A DNA stretch of 64,000 bases from Litoditis marina (taxonomy: Eukaryota; Nematoda; Chromadorea; Rhabditida; Rhabditidae). Where the stretch lies: assembly GCA_964036275.1 (NCBI GenBank), contig OZ038433.1, forward strand, positions 54,763,902 through 54,827,901. The letters are read 5' to 3'. This document shows positions 35,099-64,000 of this stretch, in pieces (the stretch's first letter is position 1; each line of letters starts with the position of its first letter). Position numbers and translations under genes: made by a program. The notes below the pieces were generated by a model, which saw only the letters and a program-made list of their open reading frames with translations, did no database searches and was not told the DNA's origin.

Positions 35099-35823
35099 AC
35101 AACGGAATAGTTTGTGCATCACAGCCATTCTCAGTCACTTTCTTTACCTATGCGTGTTTACTCTGATATTTGTATGATTTAGTGTTGCAAAATTTCCTGT
35201 GAATTTCCTTTAGTCAGAAAAATTGAAGAAAACAAGGTTTTTTCTTCGTGGTTAGGTAAATTTGGACATTACTTTAAAGTAATATGAAAACAGGGGTCGA
35301 TTCGCTGTTGTGTCATTTGAGATCAGGTTCTCAAAGTAATGAAATTTTCTGATTTGGGCTTGATTACTTGTGGTATGGTTGTCATTGCAATTTCCCGTGC
35401 AATGCCGCTTGTGATATGAAATGATGGGTTACGGTAACTCCTTCATTCATGGATTTCGGCTAAGTTCATGGTGAATGCACCAAGTATTAGTCACATATCG
35501 TGTTCAATGGCAAAACTGGTAATAAACCACGCGAAATTGATTTTTCCTGCCAGATCACATTTGAGTTTCTAGGACAATCTTGGAAGACAGTGTGACCATC
35601 TTCAAAAAGAAGCCATTTTCTGTCGCTTATCAGCTATTCATAGGAGAGCGTTTCAACAAAACACCCTTATCTCATTCTCTACTTCCTAGACGTTTTCCCC
35701 CTCTACTTCTGGAACACAGACTACAATCGTCTGAATGTGATTTATATTCCAGCATACATTATCACCAATCCGCTCATGATGATTATTGAATAAACGCACT
35801 ACACTCTTTCTATGTCGGTGGCC

Positions 35824-35945
35824 TATACAGTTAGATAATTGTACATTCACGTGAAACTTGTTAAACACTGCAGAGCTCAGGACCCTGCACGATTTCTCAT
35901 TAGAATGCTAACTTCACGTGACTATTCAATTTACTTCTAGTATAT
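35824..35945 (-). mobile_element. TATACT-family MITE, copy 4
   Basis: TATACAGTTAGATAATTGTA at one end and TTCAATTTACTTCTAGTATA at the other. The core has CTCATTAGAATGCTAACTTC and a small deletion relative to copy 3. Confidence 0.85.
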
Positions 35946-36057
35946 AGCACTTATAAACGTAAAATTAGATCTGTAGTCAGTTATAAAACGTCTCCAATTC
36001 AATCAAATATGTAAAAACAAGTTTGAAAAGGAGTCTGTCCTGATGTACGTCTGTTTT

Positions 36058-36189
36058 ATACTACAGCTAAATTGAATAGTCACGTAAATTTAGCATTCTA
36101 TGAGGCTTCGTGCACTTTGTCATTGCACGTTTCTGAGTTCTGCTGTGTTTAACATGTTTCACGCGACTGTGTAGTTGACTGACAGGATA
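36058..36189 (+). mobile_element. TATACT-family MITE, copy 5
   Basis: TATACTACAGCTAAATTGAA, TTGTCATTGCACGTTTCTGA and GTTTCACGCGACTGTG in plus orientation, opposite to its neighbours at 35824 and 36898. Confidence 0.85.
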
Positions 36190-36897
36190 TCTGATGTTTC
36201 AAATAACTTGATTCGTTTCAATATCACTACGCTATGGCTCAGGCTGCCAAAACCTAAATATTTTCTTACAGAAAGTTTCAATGCCAAAAACGGATGCTAT
36301 CACCAATTTGATTGAATTTCCGAAATTTGTTTCGTACAAACAATTTTCCGCTTCACGAAGTTTGTAGGGCATGAGAATGATAGAAAGCTACATTTTCAAC
36401 GAGCCTATATCGCCTTATTCACAAAACAGCCGCATTTTATAACGTAACTCGTAATCATTCGAAGTTTCCAGTGTCTGATTTCTAAGATTACATTGATTTT
36501 GTTGCAAACAGTTTGCATGTAATGAAGGTGAATGTATGAAAATGAACGTTTCCCGAAAACGGTAAAGAGAAAGCCTGTGAAATTATATTCCCCTCTGACA
36601 CTTTTATAGGTAGCAAATCGAGACATATTTGGAAAACACAAGTTTACACTGAGAGAGGCTACAACGGTTGAAAAACGTGATGAATAGTTCGCGTTTGGCA
36701 ACAACTTTTTGAAAAAATGGTCACACTGCAAAGGGGCGTTTTACAGAAGTGTCTGTTCTCACAACATTGCCCAACGCTTAGCACAACAAAGGCAGATTCA
36801 TCCCACTTCTCAATGTTTTCTCTTTTGATACCCTGACAATTTATCTGGCCGTTATTTAATGTAGCGATCATTCTCTCCACTACGCGTTGTCTATATG

Positions 36898-37045
36898 TAT
36901 ACTGTTAGGCAATTGCACAGTCACGTGTAAAATGTTAAACACAGCACAACTCAGAACTGTGCAATGACAAAGTACGCAATTCCTCATTAAAATGCTAACT
37001 TGACTATTCAATTCACTTCTGACTATTTAATTCACTTCTACTATA
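36898..37045 (-). mobile_element. TATACT-family MITE, copy 6
   Basis: TATACTGTTAGGCAATTGCA through ACTTCTACTATA. The distal end has a short tandem duplication (GACTATTCAATTCACTTCT, then GACTATTTAATTCACTTCT). It ends 100 bp before the P-glycoprotein start, so it lies in that gene's proximal 5' region. Confidence 0.85.
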
Positions 37046-37145
37046 ACTCCTCACATACTGTCGGTACTTTTCATAGTCAATAAGCATTTTTTATTTGTTT
37101 TTAACTTACTCAACTGTTATCAGCCAGTTTCAATACTGCAGTTCA

Positions 37146-55824
<18,679 letters not shown>

Positions 55825-56847
55825 GATGTATTCGACTATAATAACAACTACGGGAATAAAACTGTCAATGTTCGAGTTGATCGAGTTGAAAATTTCGAGT
55901 TTTAGAAATTTCGAAAAAAATTTTTAATCACCCTACTGTCTATGTTGTGGTTGATCAGATGCAAATATTAGGTTACAGACAATGTAAGCTTTCTGCTGCT
56001 TCAAATTCTACGCTGTGTACATTTCTCCCTCTCTCTCTTTTTCTCTCCGGCCCTCTCAGATAATACCAGAGTTGAAAAAACATACAGATTTATTCGTAGG
56101 CAAACGCATCACAAAAGAAAACACCGGTAAACGAATTCAATGAGCAATAACTATACAAAATCGAGCTTCAAATAAAAAGAAGTATAAAGATGATAAATAT
56201 GGTATATCAACCATAACGTCTAATTTACTGTCACCTGAGCCAAACTTCTATAATCTAGTCAATACTCAATCTAAAAAATAGGAGCAAAATACAAACATGA
56301 TGAGAACTAAGAGTTCCTGACCGGCAGAAACATATCATCGTACCACGAGAAATTATTTTTTCTCTCGAAAAGATGTCAAATTTTAAAGCCGATTGAAATA
56401 AGTACACGGGACTTGGAAGAAATAATAAAGGAGAACTAAAGTTATACGCAGACCAGTAACACTGTCAGCATAGCTAGAAAAGCCAAAGTCGAGGCAATTA
56501 TCCTATTTATTATGGAAAAACCCTCAAATTTCAGGTGTTTTGATGAAAGTAACAGGTTCCTTCTCGTAGAAATGTCGAAACGTACTGATGTATGTACATA
56601 GAGACAGGAAATGAACGAAGATAAAAAAAAACCATTCATGTGCGTGCAGTGCGGTAATGATAACCAACCCCTATTTTGAACACATCTACAAAATGCCAAA
56701 AAGAACACAAAGGACATCTAAAACCCTGTTTCAAAACGATCATTGCTGTCCCCTGTCAACTAAACAAAGTGAAATTCTACGTGAATGGAAGAGATCCACC
56801 TTTCAGCTTTCAGGCCATGAAGCGTGACTGATTTTGACGAGAGCAAA
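55825..56847. other. Gap between convergent pgp and RNF170 genes
   Basis: 55870-55935 is a decayed hAT relic: TCGAGTTG text ending ATCACCCTA, flanked by CTGTCAAT and CTGTCTAT (7 of 8 identical). A short TCTC tract lies at 56025-56050. Minus ORF 56442-56717 has hydrophobic parts but is most likely 3' flank of RNF170. Confidence 0.55.
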
Positions 56848-59800
56848 TCATTCCGTTTCTGGAACTTCGCCTCTCCGCGACAAAAAGTGTCGTATTGCGA
56901 TGGAAATGTAGACGAGCAGCAGAACAACCACAAATACGTCATCGAGAAGACCTGCAACGTTGAACACTTTTACCGACGAGATTTCCTGGCAGCTTGTTAT
57001 AAGCAACTTGCATCCTAGCGAGCTTGAGATAACAACAGTTAACAGTTTTGAAAGTGCGCAGAGCGAACTGGTTCGCTTCATCTTATATATGTGCATACTA
57101 CAAAGTCAACAGATGTGAACATTTTGAGTTGAAATAGCTACTATCTCAGATGTGAATGACCGCAAAATGTCATATTTACAAGATAACTAAAATAAACTCG
57201 ATTCAATCAGGTAAAGTTAAAAGTTCCCAAACGAAACAATGTTTCATACGTTTCAGTCTTCGTGTTCAATGTGAGTACACCTATATAAAGAATAAAGGGC
57301 TGCACAGGGTCAGGAAATTTTTAAAAAAAGGTGAAGAAACAAACCGATAATTCCGAATGCCGTCTCGGGTATCATGTCGAAGGGAGACAACACGTAGCCG
57401 AAGATTGCGGCCGCAACCAGGAAAACACGCAGTCTGCAACCGATACAACGTGGAATTGGCTCTATGAACATGTTTAAACAATTTCCATGTGGGCCATACG
57501 TTTATAACATACAAAAAATCAGTTGTTCAGTCATACAGATCCCTTTCTCTAAAAAGATACGGTAGCTGAGTTTCGAGAAACCTTAATGTTTCGAAAATGA
57601 GGTTTTTAACGTGACGCCTGGCGTGGGAGCCCACAGCCCAGCAATTCAGAAAAATTGTTTTTTTTTCTCGGAGTAACATAAGGAGGCACGTTTTGCGTTA
57701 ATGTATCGTATACATGAGAAAAGAAGAAAAATGAGCGACTTTTTGAGTATGAAAATCCGGCCAGACAAAGCCAATAACAACGAGGAAAACCGGAAACTAG
57801 ATCCAACCTGAACATGACCATGAGTCCGTTGTATCCGAGCATATTTCGAATGAGGTACGGAATGAGGACTGGAAGGTCGGTGAGGTAGTCCAGCCACTGC
57901 AAACACACGCCATTTAAGAAGGACGATTGCGTGGTCCAATCGCAACGCTTCGGTCCTTTAAACTGCAATACATGTTTCAATTGCAGTTTGCAGTTTAAAG
58001 GACCGTTACCACAAAATTGGTCCACATAATCGTTCTTCTTCAAAGTGTGACTACAGAAAAAGAAAACCAACTTTCGATTGGATTGAGATTCGTGAAACTT
58101 TAAACTTTCGCAAAAAGAGTCAAATTTTCCTTTTTTGGCCAAACATCACCACGTTTTTCGAATGATCGAATTTGTACATTGTCCTACTTATTGCATGTTG
58201 CATGGGGCAACAATACTGGAATATGATCCCAAGAAAATACTAAAATAATCATACGCATACCCCACAATCTTTGATTCTTGGTTGGAAAGGGCAGAAGAAC
58301 ACAACATACACATTCTAAAAACGGACTTATCTTCTGCCGAATTCAAACTACTTTCTCTGTCAGTCGTATAAGATCTTCCTGAATGAAATGAAAAACTGAC
58401 CGGTCTGTCCGCGGAAAACCGTCGGTTGTAGTCATCTAAACGGATCGTGTTTTCCCGCAATCGGTCCTCATCCTCCGTTTCCATTTCCCCCGAAACATTC
58501 GGCCAATCTATCGGCAGCAGCATCGTTACCTGGAATCAGGCTTTTAGTAAACCTGATCAGTTCCTCGTATACACGTCATACTTTAATCTTGATCAAAAGT
58601 CAAAGGTTCACAGGCAAGGGTGGAACATCGCTAAACGCATGAGTGTTCACTTTTCTTTACCACAGTCTTTTAAACTGAATCAATGACAGTCCTATTACAC
58701 TAACAGATAATCTCTCGTTTACTCAATATACCAATTTTCATTGACCGCTACTAAACAGTCAACCCAGTAATTCATATAATATGTCACAATCCCTAGTAAA
58801 AACTTCTTGATAGAAAATCATTATTCATTAACCAAACCACCTAACACCACACAGTACATAAAAAATAACGTACCGGTGTCCTACAAATGGCACAATTGAC
58901 AGGAGTGACGAGACTCCCAGAGTGGGACCAGTACCCATTCAAACACTCGCCTGCAATCAATGACGCAATAAATAAGGATACTATTCCTGAAGATCTAAGA
59001 GGATTAGAGGAAAGAATGAGCTAACACATAACTATACGCCAGTAAACTTGTCCAAATAAATAGGAAAACGGGCTATATTTTCTCCGAAAACGAGAGAATT
59101 CGTCTATTTTTGATGCTAATTCATTAATTGTCACGTGTTTTAATCTATAAACAGACTCCCTTTTGTTGAACAGTAGTCAGTCACAACGAAAGATTTGCAT
59201 TGTATCAGGAAATATCAACTCTAACCTCTAACCCAGAAGCAAACTCAAATTTGTAATAAAAGAGGTACACCATGCTTTCTACAAACGATATATTGATCAG
59301 TTGAGGGCACACTATTCACTGTCGTGTGTTTTTTGGTTAAGGAAACCTTAAATAAAGAGTGATTGATGTGCAAACATGATAAATAGTACCCATATATTCG
59401 ATAAGTGAACTTTGAACTAACAACAGAAGATGTGACCGCAATTGGTGAGCACTGGATACGTGGAGGTTCCAATACAAATGGCACACGTACGGTCCGCGTT
59501 TCGAGCCTCGTTTAGTCTCTGAAAACATTCAATGTTAGACCTTTCAACAATACCGGAAGAAACTGTGAGATCAGAATCTTCCTTTCCATCATACAAACTT
59601 ACCAATTCAATAGTCAATTTTAAAGAAACATCTCTAGACAAAAAAATGTCCAACAATAGTTTTAACATGGAAGCAGAACAATTTTCAAAAAAGTTTTCAA
59701 AAAACTGAAGTCAGGCATCAGGTTGTCAGTTAGAGCATCTAAACATTGATGAAATCATTAGGCTTCTTTCTATCGAAAAACGGTTCAATCACAACTTTCT

Positions 59801-60891
59801 GATGTGCGTTTATAACCAAATTAAAAACTAAGAAGGAAAACCTGCCAAGCCAGACATAATCGAACAAACGAGAAACTACAAACAACTGACCTCCGTGAGT
59901 TCTTCCTCTGATAATTGTACAATTCGCGAGGCCCGAAACCGCTGAACGCCATCAAATAACTCTGGATGAACATCGGGAGCTCTGAAAGAAACAGAACACA
60001 TATTGAACATGAGTTAGAGTATAAGTCAAGCAGTTTCGGGTTTCACCCGAACGGTCTACAGAATGATCACTGATGAATTCTTCAGGCTTTAGCTTCAGTC
60101 AACGCGAGATTCAGGCGACTCAAATTTTGGTTCAGCAAAATAGTCAGAGAAAACATGGTGGATACTGGTTGAAAATACGGTTTTCGTTCATCAACGCCCA
60201 AAATATTTGCTTTACGCACATACAAAGAACATTTTCATTCTCACTCACCTTCTAGAATTGCGGTAGGAGTTTATGACGAGAATTACGATCAAACCCACTG
60301 CCAAAGTGAAAAAGAACAGAACGTCGTTTCCAATACCTGCAACACAAAACGCATGACTACCACTGATGTTTTCTCTGAAATGGTAGTTCAACGCGTGTAG
60401 ACATCAGATCTTTCGCAACAAACCAATTGACACATATCCCTTACCCACTCGAAACGTGAACTACTCGGGCATTCAGCAACTCATACTCAGCAGTCACTTG
60501 TCCCGGAGACAAGAACAGGACGTTCTATGTCCTGGTACCGTCTCGGGACGGTACCAAGGACTACGGTAAAAATGAAGCAGATTCGCATATATGATCTCGT
60601 AATCAAAGAAATTATTGACAAAATAAGATACTATTTTATGCAAATCTGCTCCAATTCTACCGAAATTCTTAGTACCGTCCCGGGACGGTACATGTAACGT
60701 CCCGTTCCTGTCCCTGGGACGAGCTGTCGCCTGAGAACTGTGATTATCAAACATATTTTGTACATTAAACTGATACAGAACCCGAAATCGATAACCGCAG
60801 CTTTAATTTTGCCTTGAAGCTCACCTTCGACAAGTTCACTGTCCTTAAGCAACAAAACGTGATCATGGTTGCGAATGAACGAATCGTCCAT
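56848..60891 (-). CDS. RNF170: RNF170-type membrane RING E3 ubiquitin ligase, 9 exons
   Basis: RNF170 is an ER-membrane ubiquitin ligase that in mammals targets activated IP3 receptors. Exons on minus: 60891-60825, 60336-60249, 59981-59891, 59518-59425, 58950-58874, 58529-58401, 57896-57808, 57433-57345 and 56951-56848, together 828 nt (275 residues; human about 258), all in phase. One N-terminal membrane segment (FFFTLAVGLIVILVINS), then a RING split over exons 4-5: CAIC, CGHIFC, CLNGYW and CAIC supply the zinc ligands. DDYNRRFS is a family hallmark. Two C-terminal membrane segments (VFLVAAAIFGYVLSPFDMIP and LLDDVFVVVLLLVYISI) match the DUF1232-like tail. ATTTTAG ends 4 bases before the ATG. 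Confidence 0.93.
57913..58041 (+). mobile_element. GAAGGACGATTATGTGG-family MITE, copy in RNF170 intron 6
   Basis: TTAAGAAGGACGATTGCGTG, CAACGCTTCGGTCCTTTAAA and ATTGGTCCACATAATCGTTC with the usual palindromic order. It lies about 17 bp from the RNF170 exon 7 acceptor. Confidence 0.85.
59034..59165. mobile_element. CAGTAA-family repeat copy in RNF170 intron 4
   Basis: ATACGCCAGTAAACTTGTCC at the left; TTTTTGATGCTAATTCATTA then TTGTCACGTGTTTTAATCTA as in the 28530 copy. The right end is unclear. Confidence 0.6.
60500..60722. mobile_element. GTCCCGG foldback element in RNF170 intron 1
   Basis: GTCCCGGAGACAAGAACAGG with GTACCGTCTCGGGACGGTAC at the left; GTACCGTCCCGGGACGGTAC and GTCCCGTTCCTGTCCCTGGG at the right. 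The arms are about 55 bp and each also contains a self-palindrome. Confidence 0.85.
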
Positions 60892-61674
60892 GCTCCTAAA
60901 ATAACAGCAGAATGTCAAGAATAACAACAAGAAGTTCATCAATTGAAGTTGGTTCCCTTGGGATAGTAAGGGAAATAAGAGCTACAACAGATTCTGAGCT
61001 CAGCAAGCAATCCAGTATCAACATAAACAAGCCACCGCGGGAATCACTCCCCATACAAATCCTACTGATTTGAATATAGAACACCGAATGAAACATGAAC
61101 TAATTAAATAAAGAATATGCACAGCACCAAATTAATATAATGTAATTAATTAAATTTAAATAATTTCAAGATACAAATTTGAATTGAAGGGCGGATGGTC
61201 GGTACTGTGGCAATAGGGCGCGTTTCCTCAGATGTGAAGCCCTAAGCAAAACAAGTGCGATCAGCTGCAGCTGCGCTGCTAATATCTAAATAGGACACAC
61301 TATATGGGCTGTAGTTACATAGTCTTGCACGTTTCAACACTCATGACAAGTGTAAATATGTGGTCAGAAAAGTTAGCCACCTCAGTGCTTCACTGAAATA
61401 CCAATTTGTTGTTTTCAAAGCAGTTATACGATAGGAGACGTGATGAAATCTGCTCAGCATCATTTCGATGGAAAATATGCCTCGCTATATGAGGCTCATA
61501 ACAGGAACAGAATTGCATTGTTCATAAATACATTCACAATGAATTGAAAAAAGTGTTGCGTGTTCGTTTGTAAATGTTCACCCGTAATTTAACAATTTCA
61601 AATGATTACACAGCAGGCAATGCTAGTTCTAAGACATACATTCACGGTGATCATACTCCCCCTAGAAGTGGTAT
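60892..61674. other. Spacer upstream of RNF170
   Basis: 783 bp, AT-rich in the middle (AATTAATTAAATTTAAATAA near 61144). It probably holds the RNF170 promoter side and the 3' end of the small gene. No repeat family was recognised. Confidence 0.5.
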
Positions 61675-62659
61675 TCATGGAGAGGCAGGTACGGGGTTGT
61701 GCTGGTTTTCGGTTCCTCTCTGCTTCTTGTGGCTCTCTAGAATGGCCTCCAGTCGTGTGATGAACTGATCGCTGTTCCAACTCGGCTGAAATGCACATAA
61801 AAAGTTTCACTTTGATTTGATAAGTTTCGCTTTGCTTTCATGAGCTTCGCTTTGAAATAGCTTTGTTTACATATTAATTGAATTATGTTAACATCTGATT
61901 GTCAAGCTATTATCAACCTAAGATCGGACTATCGAATGGTATTGTTGAGTTTTGCTTCATGATCGCAATGAAACACTCGTTTGCGGTAAAGTGGTACACT
62001 CACAGGCATCTCTTTCTGTTTATAGCTTTTTCGCCAGTGAGATCCTAGCTCGGTTCGCTTTTTGGTTACTCTTAGAAGTGATTGGACATAAACCTAATCT
62101 TCTAAGCAGAAAAATGATCTGTTTGGTTTGATTTCCAAACTGGGAGAACTGCGGTTACGAAAAACTCACGTTATGCTGAGCACCTGGGCCCCAAGAGCAA
62201 GCATAGCGATCACCGCAAACACGGTGCATCTGAAATATACAAGTATAAAATATACATATACACAATATACACATATATCCACAAAAGTATCTGAGACAAC
62301 AACAATGATTGAAGTTTCCATGTTCTCTTGTTGATAAACCTAGGCATGTTCTAATATGGGTACCATTAAAATATTTCTACCTATACTAGCTAGGCAGAGA
62401 TTTTATAATATAGATTATAAATGGCATATATTATTCCTTCTCAAAACTCCAGAGGAGCATGAGGTCAAAGAGGTCACAGACACTACAAGGTGTTCTGCCT
62501 CTCTCTGACCTTCTCACTCTAATGCTGGGCTCTCAAATAGCTGGCCAATTAGCAGGGAATTGTCTGAGTTCTCACCTCATACCGTCTGGCCGTGAATGCT
62601 CCCGCCGCAGCACCGACGACAAAAGTGAAGAAATGACCGAAGAAACGTCCTTTCGACAT
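61675..62659 (-). CDS. Small protein of 84 residues with N-terminal membrane segment, 3 exons
   Basis: Exons on minus: 62659-62576, 62229-62170 and 61785-61675, 255 nt, in phase. Starts MSKGRFFGHFFTFVVGAAAG, where residues 6-22 form a Gly/Ala-rich membrane helix, and ends with a polar tail (FITRLEAILESHKKQRGTEN). The layout recalls very short mitochondrial membrane proteins, but I do not recognise the family. The middle exon reads MHRVCGDRYACSWGPGAQHN in the phase set by canonical donors. The shifted frame (CTVFAVIAMLALGAQVLSIT) looks like a second membrane helix, so the exon 1 donor should be checked. Confidence 0.6.
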
Positions 62660-63622
62660 TATTTCTCGAATTCGTTTGTTGAAAAGCCTGAACGAAAATG
62701 TTGCACTAGTTATGGTACATTTGGCTACTAGCAACGGGTCTCATGTTTAAAACGAACAAATACAAACAATCAACACAACTTTAGGTTTATCGAACACGTT
62801 ACTTGAAACGTGACAAAACGTGGTATGGTCAATCAATGTTTGGATACATCTTGATACCCTGATACACGAGCATTGAAAAATCAAACTAGTTACTGTAGGA
62901 ATTCGCGTAGGAATGACGACAGCTACAATTGAAAGAAGATGTGTGCTCTGAGGACTTTTTCTCCAATGTTGTGATAATGAGCAAGCTATGAAAAAACCTA
63001 GAGTTCGAATCTCCGACTTTCTGCTCAGGGAAAACTAAAACTGTATTGTAACAAATAACTTAAATAACCATATAATGATTATTGAGTATTTGAAGTGAAA
63101 AAAATTTGATTTGAATGAAATTATTCCTCAAAAAAGTGATTGATCCTAATAATGCATTCAACTGTTTCTCTCTCCTATTATATACCCACGATCTCTTGCG
63201 AAATACTAAAGTGATATGGAAATAAACACACATCACACATGGCCGATTGTGAAACACTTGAACACCGTAGAGAAATGGCGTCACTTGGCCGAGGCTAATC
63301 GCGAGTAGTATTTTATAGCTATCAGTGCTATCAGTATTTCCCAGAAAACGTCTGTGCTTGTCTAGAAAAATGGAAATAGTCAAAATAACTTGTTCTTAAA
63401 CTAAATTCCGCGCTTTCATCAGAACAATCAAAAAGTAAACAAAATAGAAATATCATTATTGTGTTTTATGCTGAGTTTTCAGTAACCTTTCATCTTATAA
63501 AGAAAACATTCTTTTTTCAAAAAAAAACTTCAAACCCTTGGGGACAGGTTATGTATTTTTGATGTGCCCATTCATATTCTGCAGTCAATTATCATTTGAA
63601 CTTTTGTTTCTGAGTTCCTATA
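62660..63622. other. Upstream flank of the small gene, no gene seen
   Basis: AT-rich; minus ORF 63060-63383 has no support. GTTCAG with about 30 bases to the ATG at 62659 could be a trans-splice acceptor for the small gene. Confidence 0.4.
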
Positions 63623-63820
63623 TATAGTCGTTGCCAACAGAAAGGCGGGAGGATACTGTATATCTCACTTTCCGCTGTGTACGTACACATGTCTTACATT
63701 TCTAAGCTTGCCCTCTATGTGCTCTAATAGTGCTGCGGAAAACGCCCTTGCTACGAATCTTTTGCTCGCAGGTTCGATTCCGACGAGAGTCAGAAACATA
63801 TAAATTTGGCACTCACTATA
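63623..63820 (+). mobile_element. tRNA-derived SINE, first family, copy 4
   Basis: TATAGTCGTTGCCAACAGAA to GGCACTCACTATA, with A-box-like AATAGTGCTGCGGAAAACGC (worn) and B box CGCAGGTTCGATTCCGACG. Confidence 0.83.
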
Positions 63821-63839
63821 GGGAGTATCCAAAATGTAA

Positions 63840-63911
63840 TTGTAGTTTAATCTCAGTAGGCGTCATTCCGTACTATTTTTGAGCGCAGAAATCAACGTGA
63901 TCAAACTACAA
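63840..63911. mobile_element. TTGTAGTTTGAT hairpin element, copy 3
   Basis: TTGTAGTTTAATCTCAG at the left and GTGATCAAACTACAAA at the right, 72 bp overall; it lies 20 bp beyond the SINE. Confidence 0.6.
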
Positions 63912-64000
63912 AAACAGTGGAACAGGTTAACATACACCGTGTATAGGCTTACTTCGGGAAAAGCGAATCCAACACTCTTTTTTCTAGATAATAAATACAC

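Noticed and set aside
35600..35790. Hydrophobic plus-strand stretch (FPLYFWNTDYNRLNVIYIPA) that might be a receptor remnant
   Set aside because: No neighbouring exons, no clear family motif, and surrounded by MITEs.

Overview
The window is nuclear DNA from a nematode, most likely a rhabditid-type species. Five observations point this way: genes split into many short exons; introns with TTTTCAG-type acceptors; candidate trans-splice acceptors a few bases upstream of several start codons; a transthyretin-like (TTR) secreted-protein gene; and a retro-copied mRNA that still carries an SL1-like leader. The species cannot be named from sequence alone. Introns are long because they are packed with small repeats (MITEs, SINEs, foldback elements, hAT relics).

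Layout. 1.5-10.2 kb (+): a 9-exon short-chain dehydrogenase. 11.2-13.4 kb (+): a dead, intronless copy of the ATP synthase OSCP subunit, broken by stops and insertions. 13.8-15.9 kb (-): a 3-exon TTR-family gene. 17.5-20.0 kb (-): DJ-1/PARK7. 20.9-23.3 kb (-): mitochondrial ribosomal protein L41. 24.2-29.2 kb (-): mitochondrial 2-oxoglutarate/malate carrier. 30.1-33.8 kb (-): an unrecognised helical, charged protein with two possible first exons. 33.9-37.1 kb: repeat-rich intergenic DNA with four MITE copies and a tRNA-derived SINE. 37.1-55.8 kb (+): a P-glycoprotein (ABCB full transporter) of about 31 exons, with a 178-codon multi-membrane ORF antisense in its first intron. 56.8-60.9 kb (-): RNF170-type RING E3 ligase. 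61.7-62.7 kb (-): an 84-residue protein. The rest is repeats and sequence in which I see no gene.

Functional themes. Three consecutive minus-strand genes (carrier, mL41, DJ-1) act in or protect mitochondria and are spaced about 0.8-1.0 kb apart. They might be co-expressed, although the spacing is wide for a classical nematode operon. P-glycoprotein exports lipophilic xenobiotics and RNF170 is an ER-membrane ligase; I see no reason to link them. Exon boundaries below were set by hand from splice motifs, reading phase and recalled family sequence. In every gene except P-glycoprotein the phases close without conflict.
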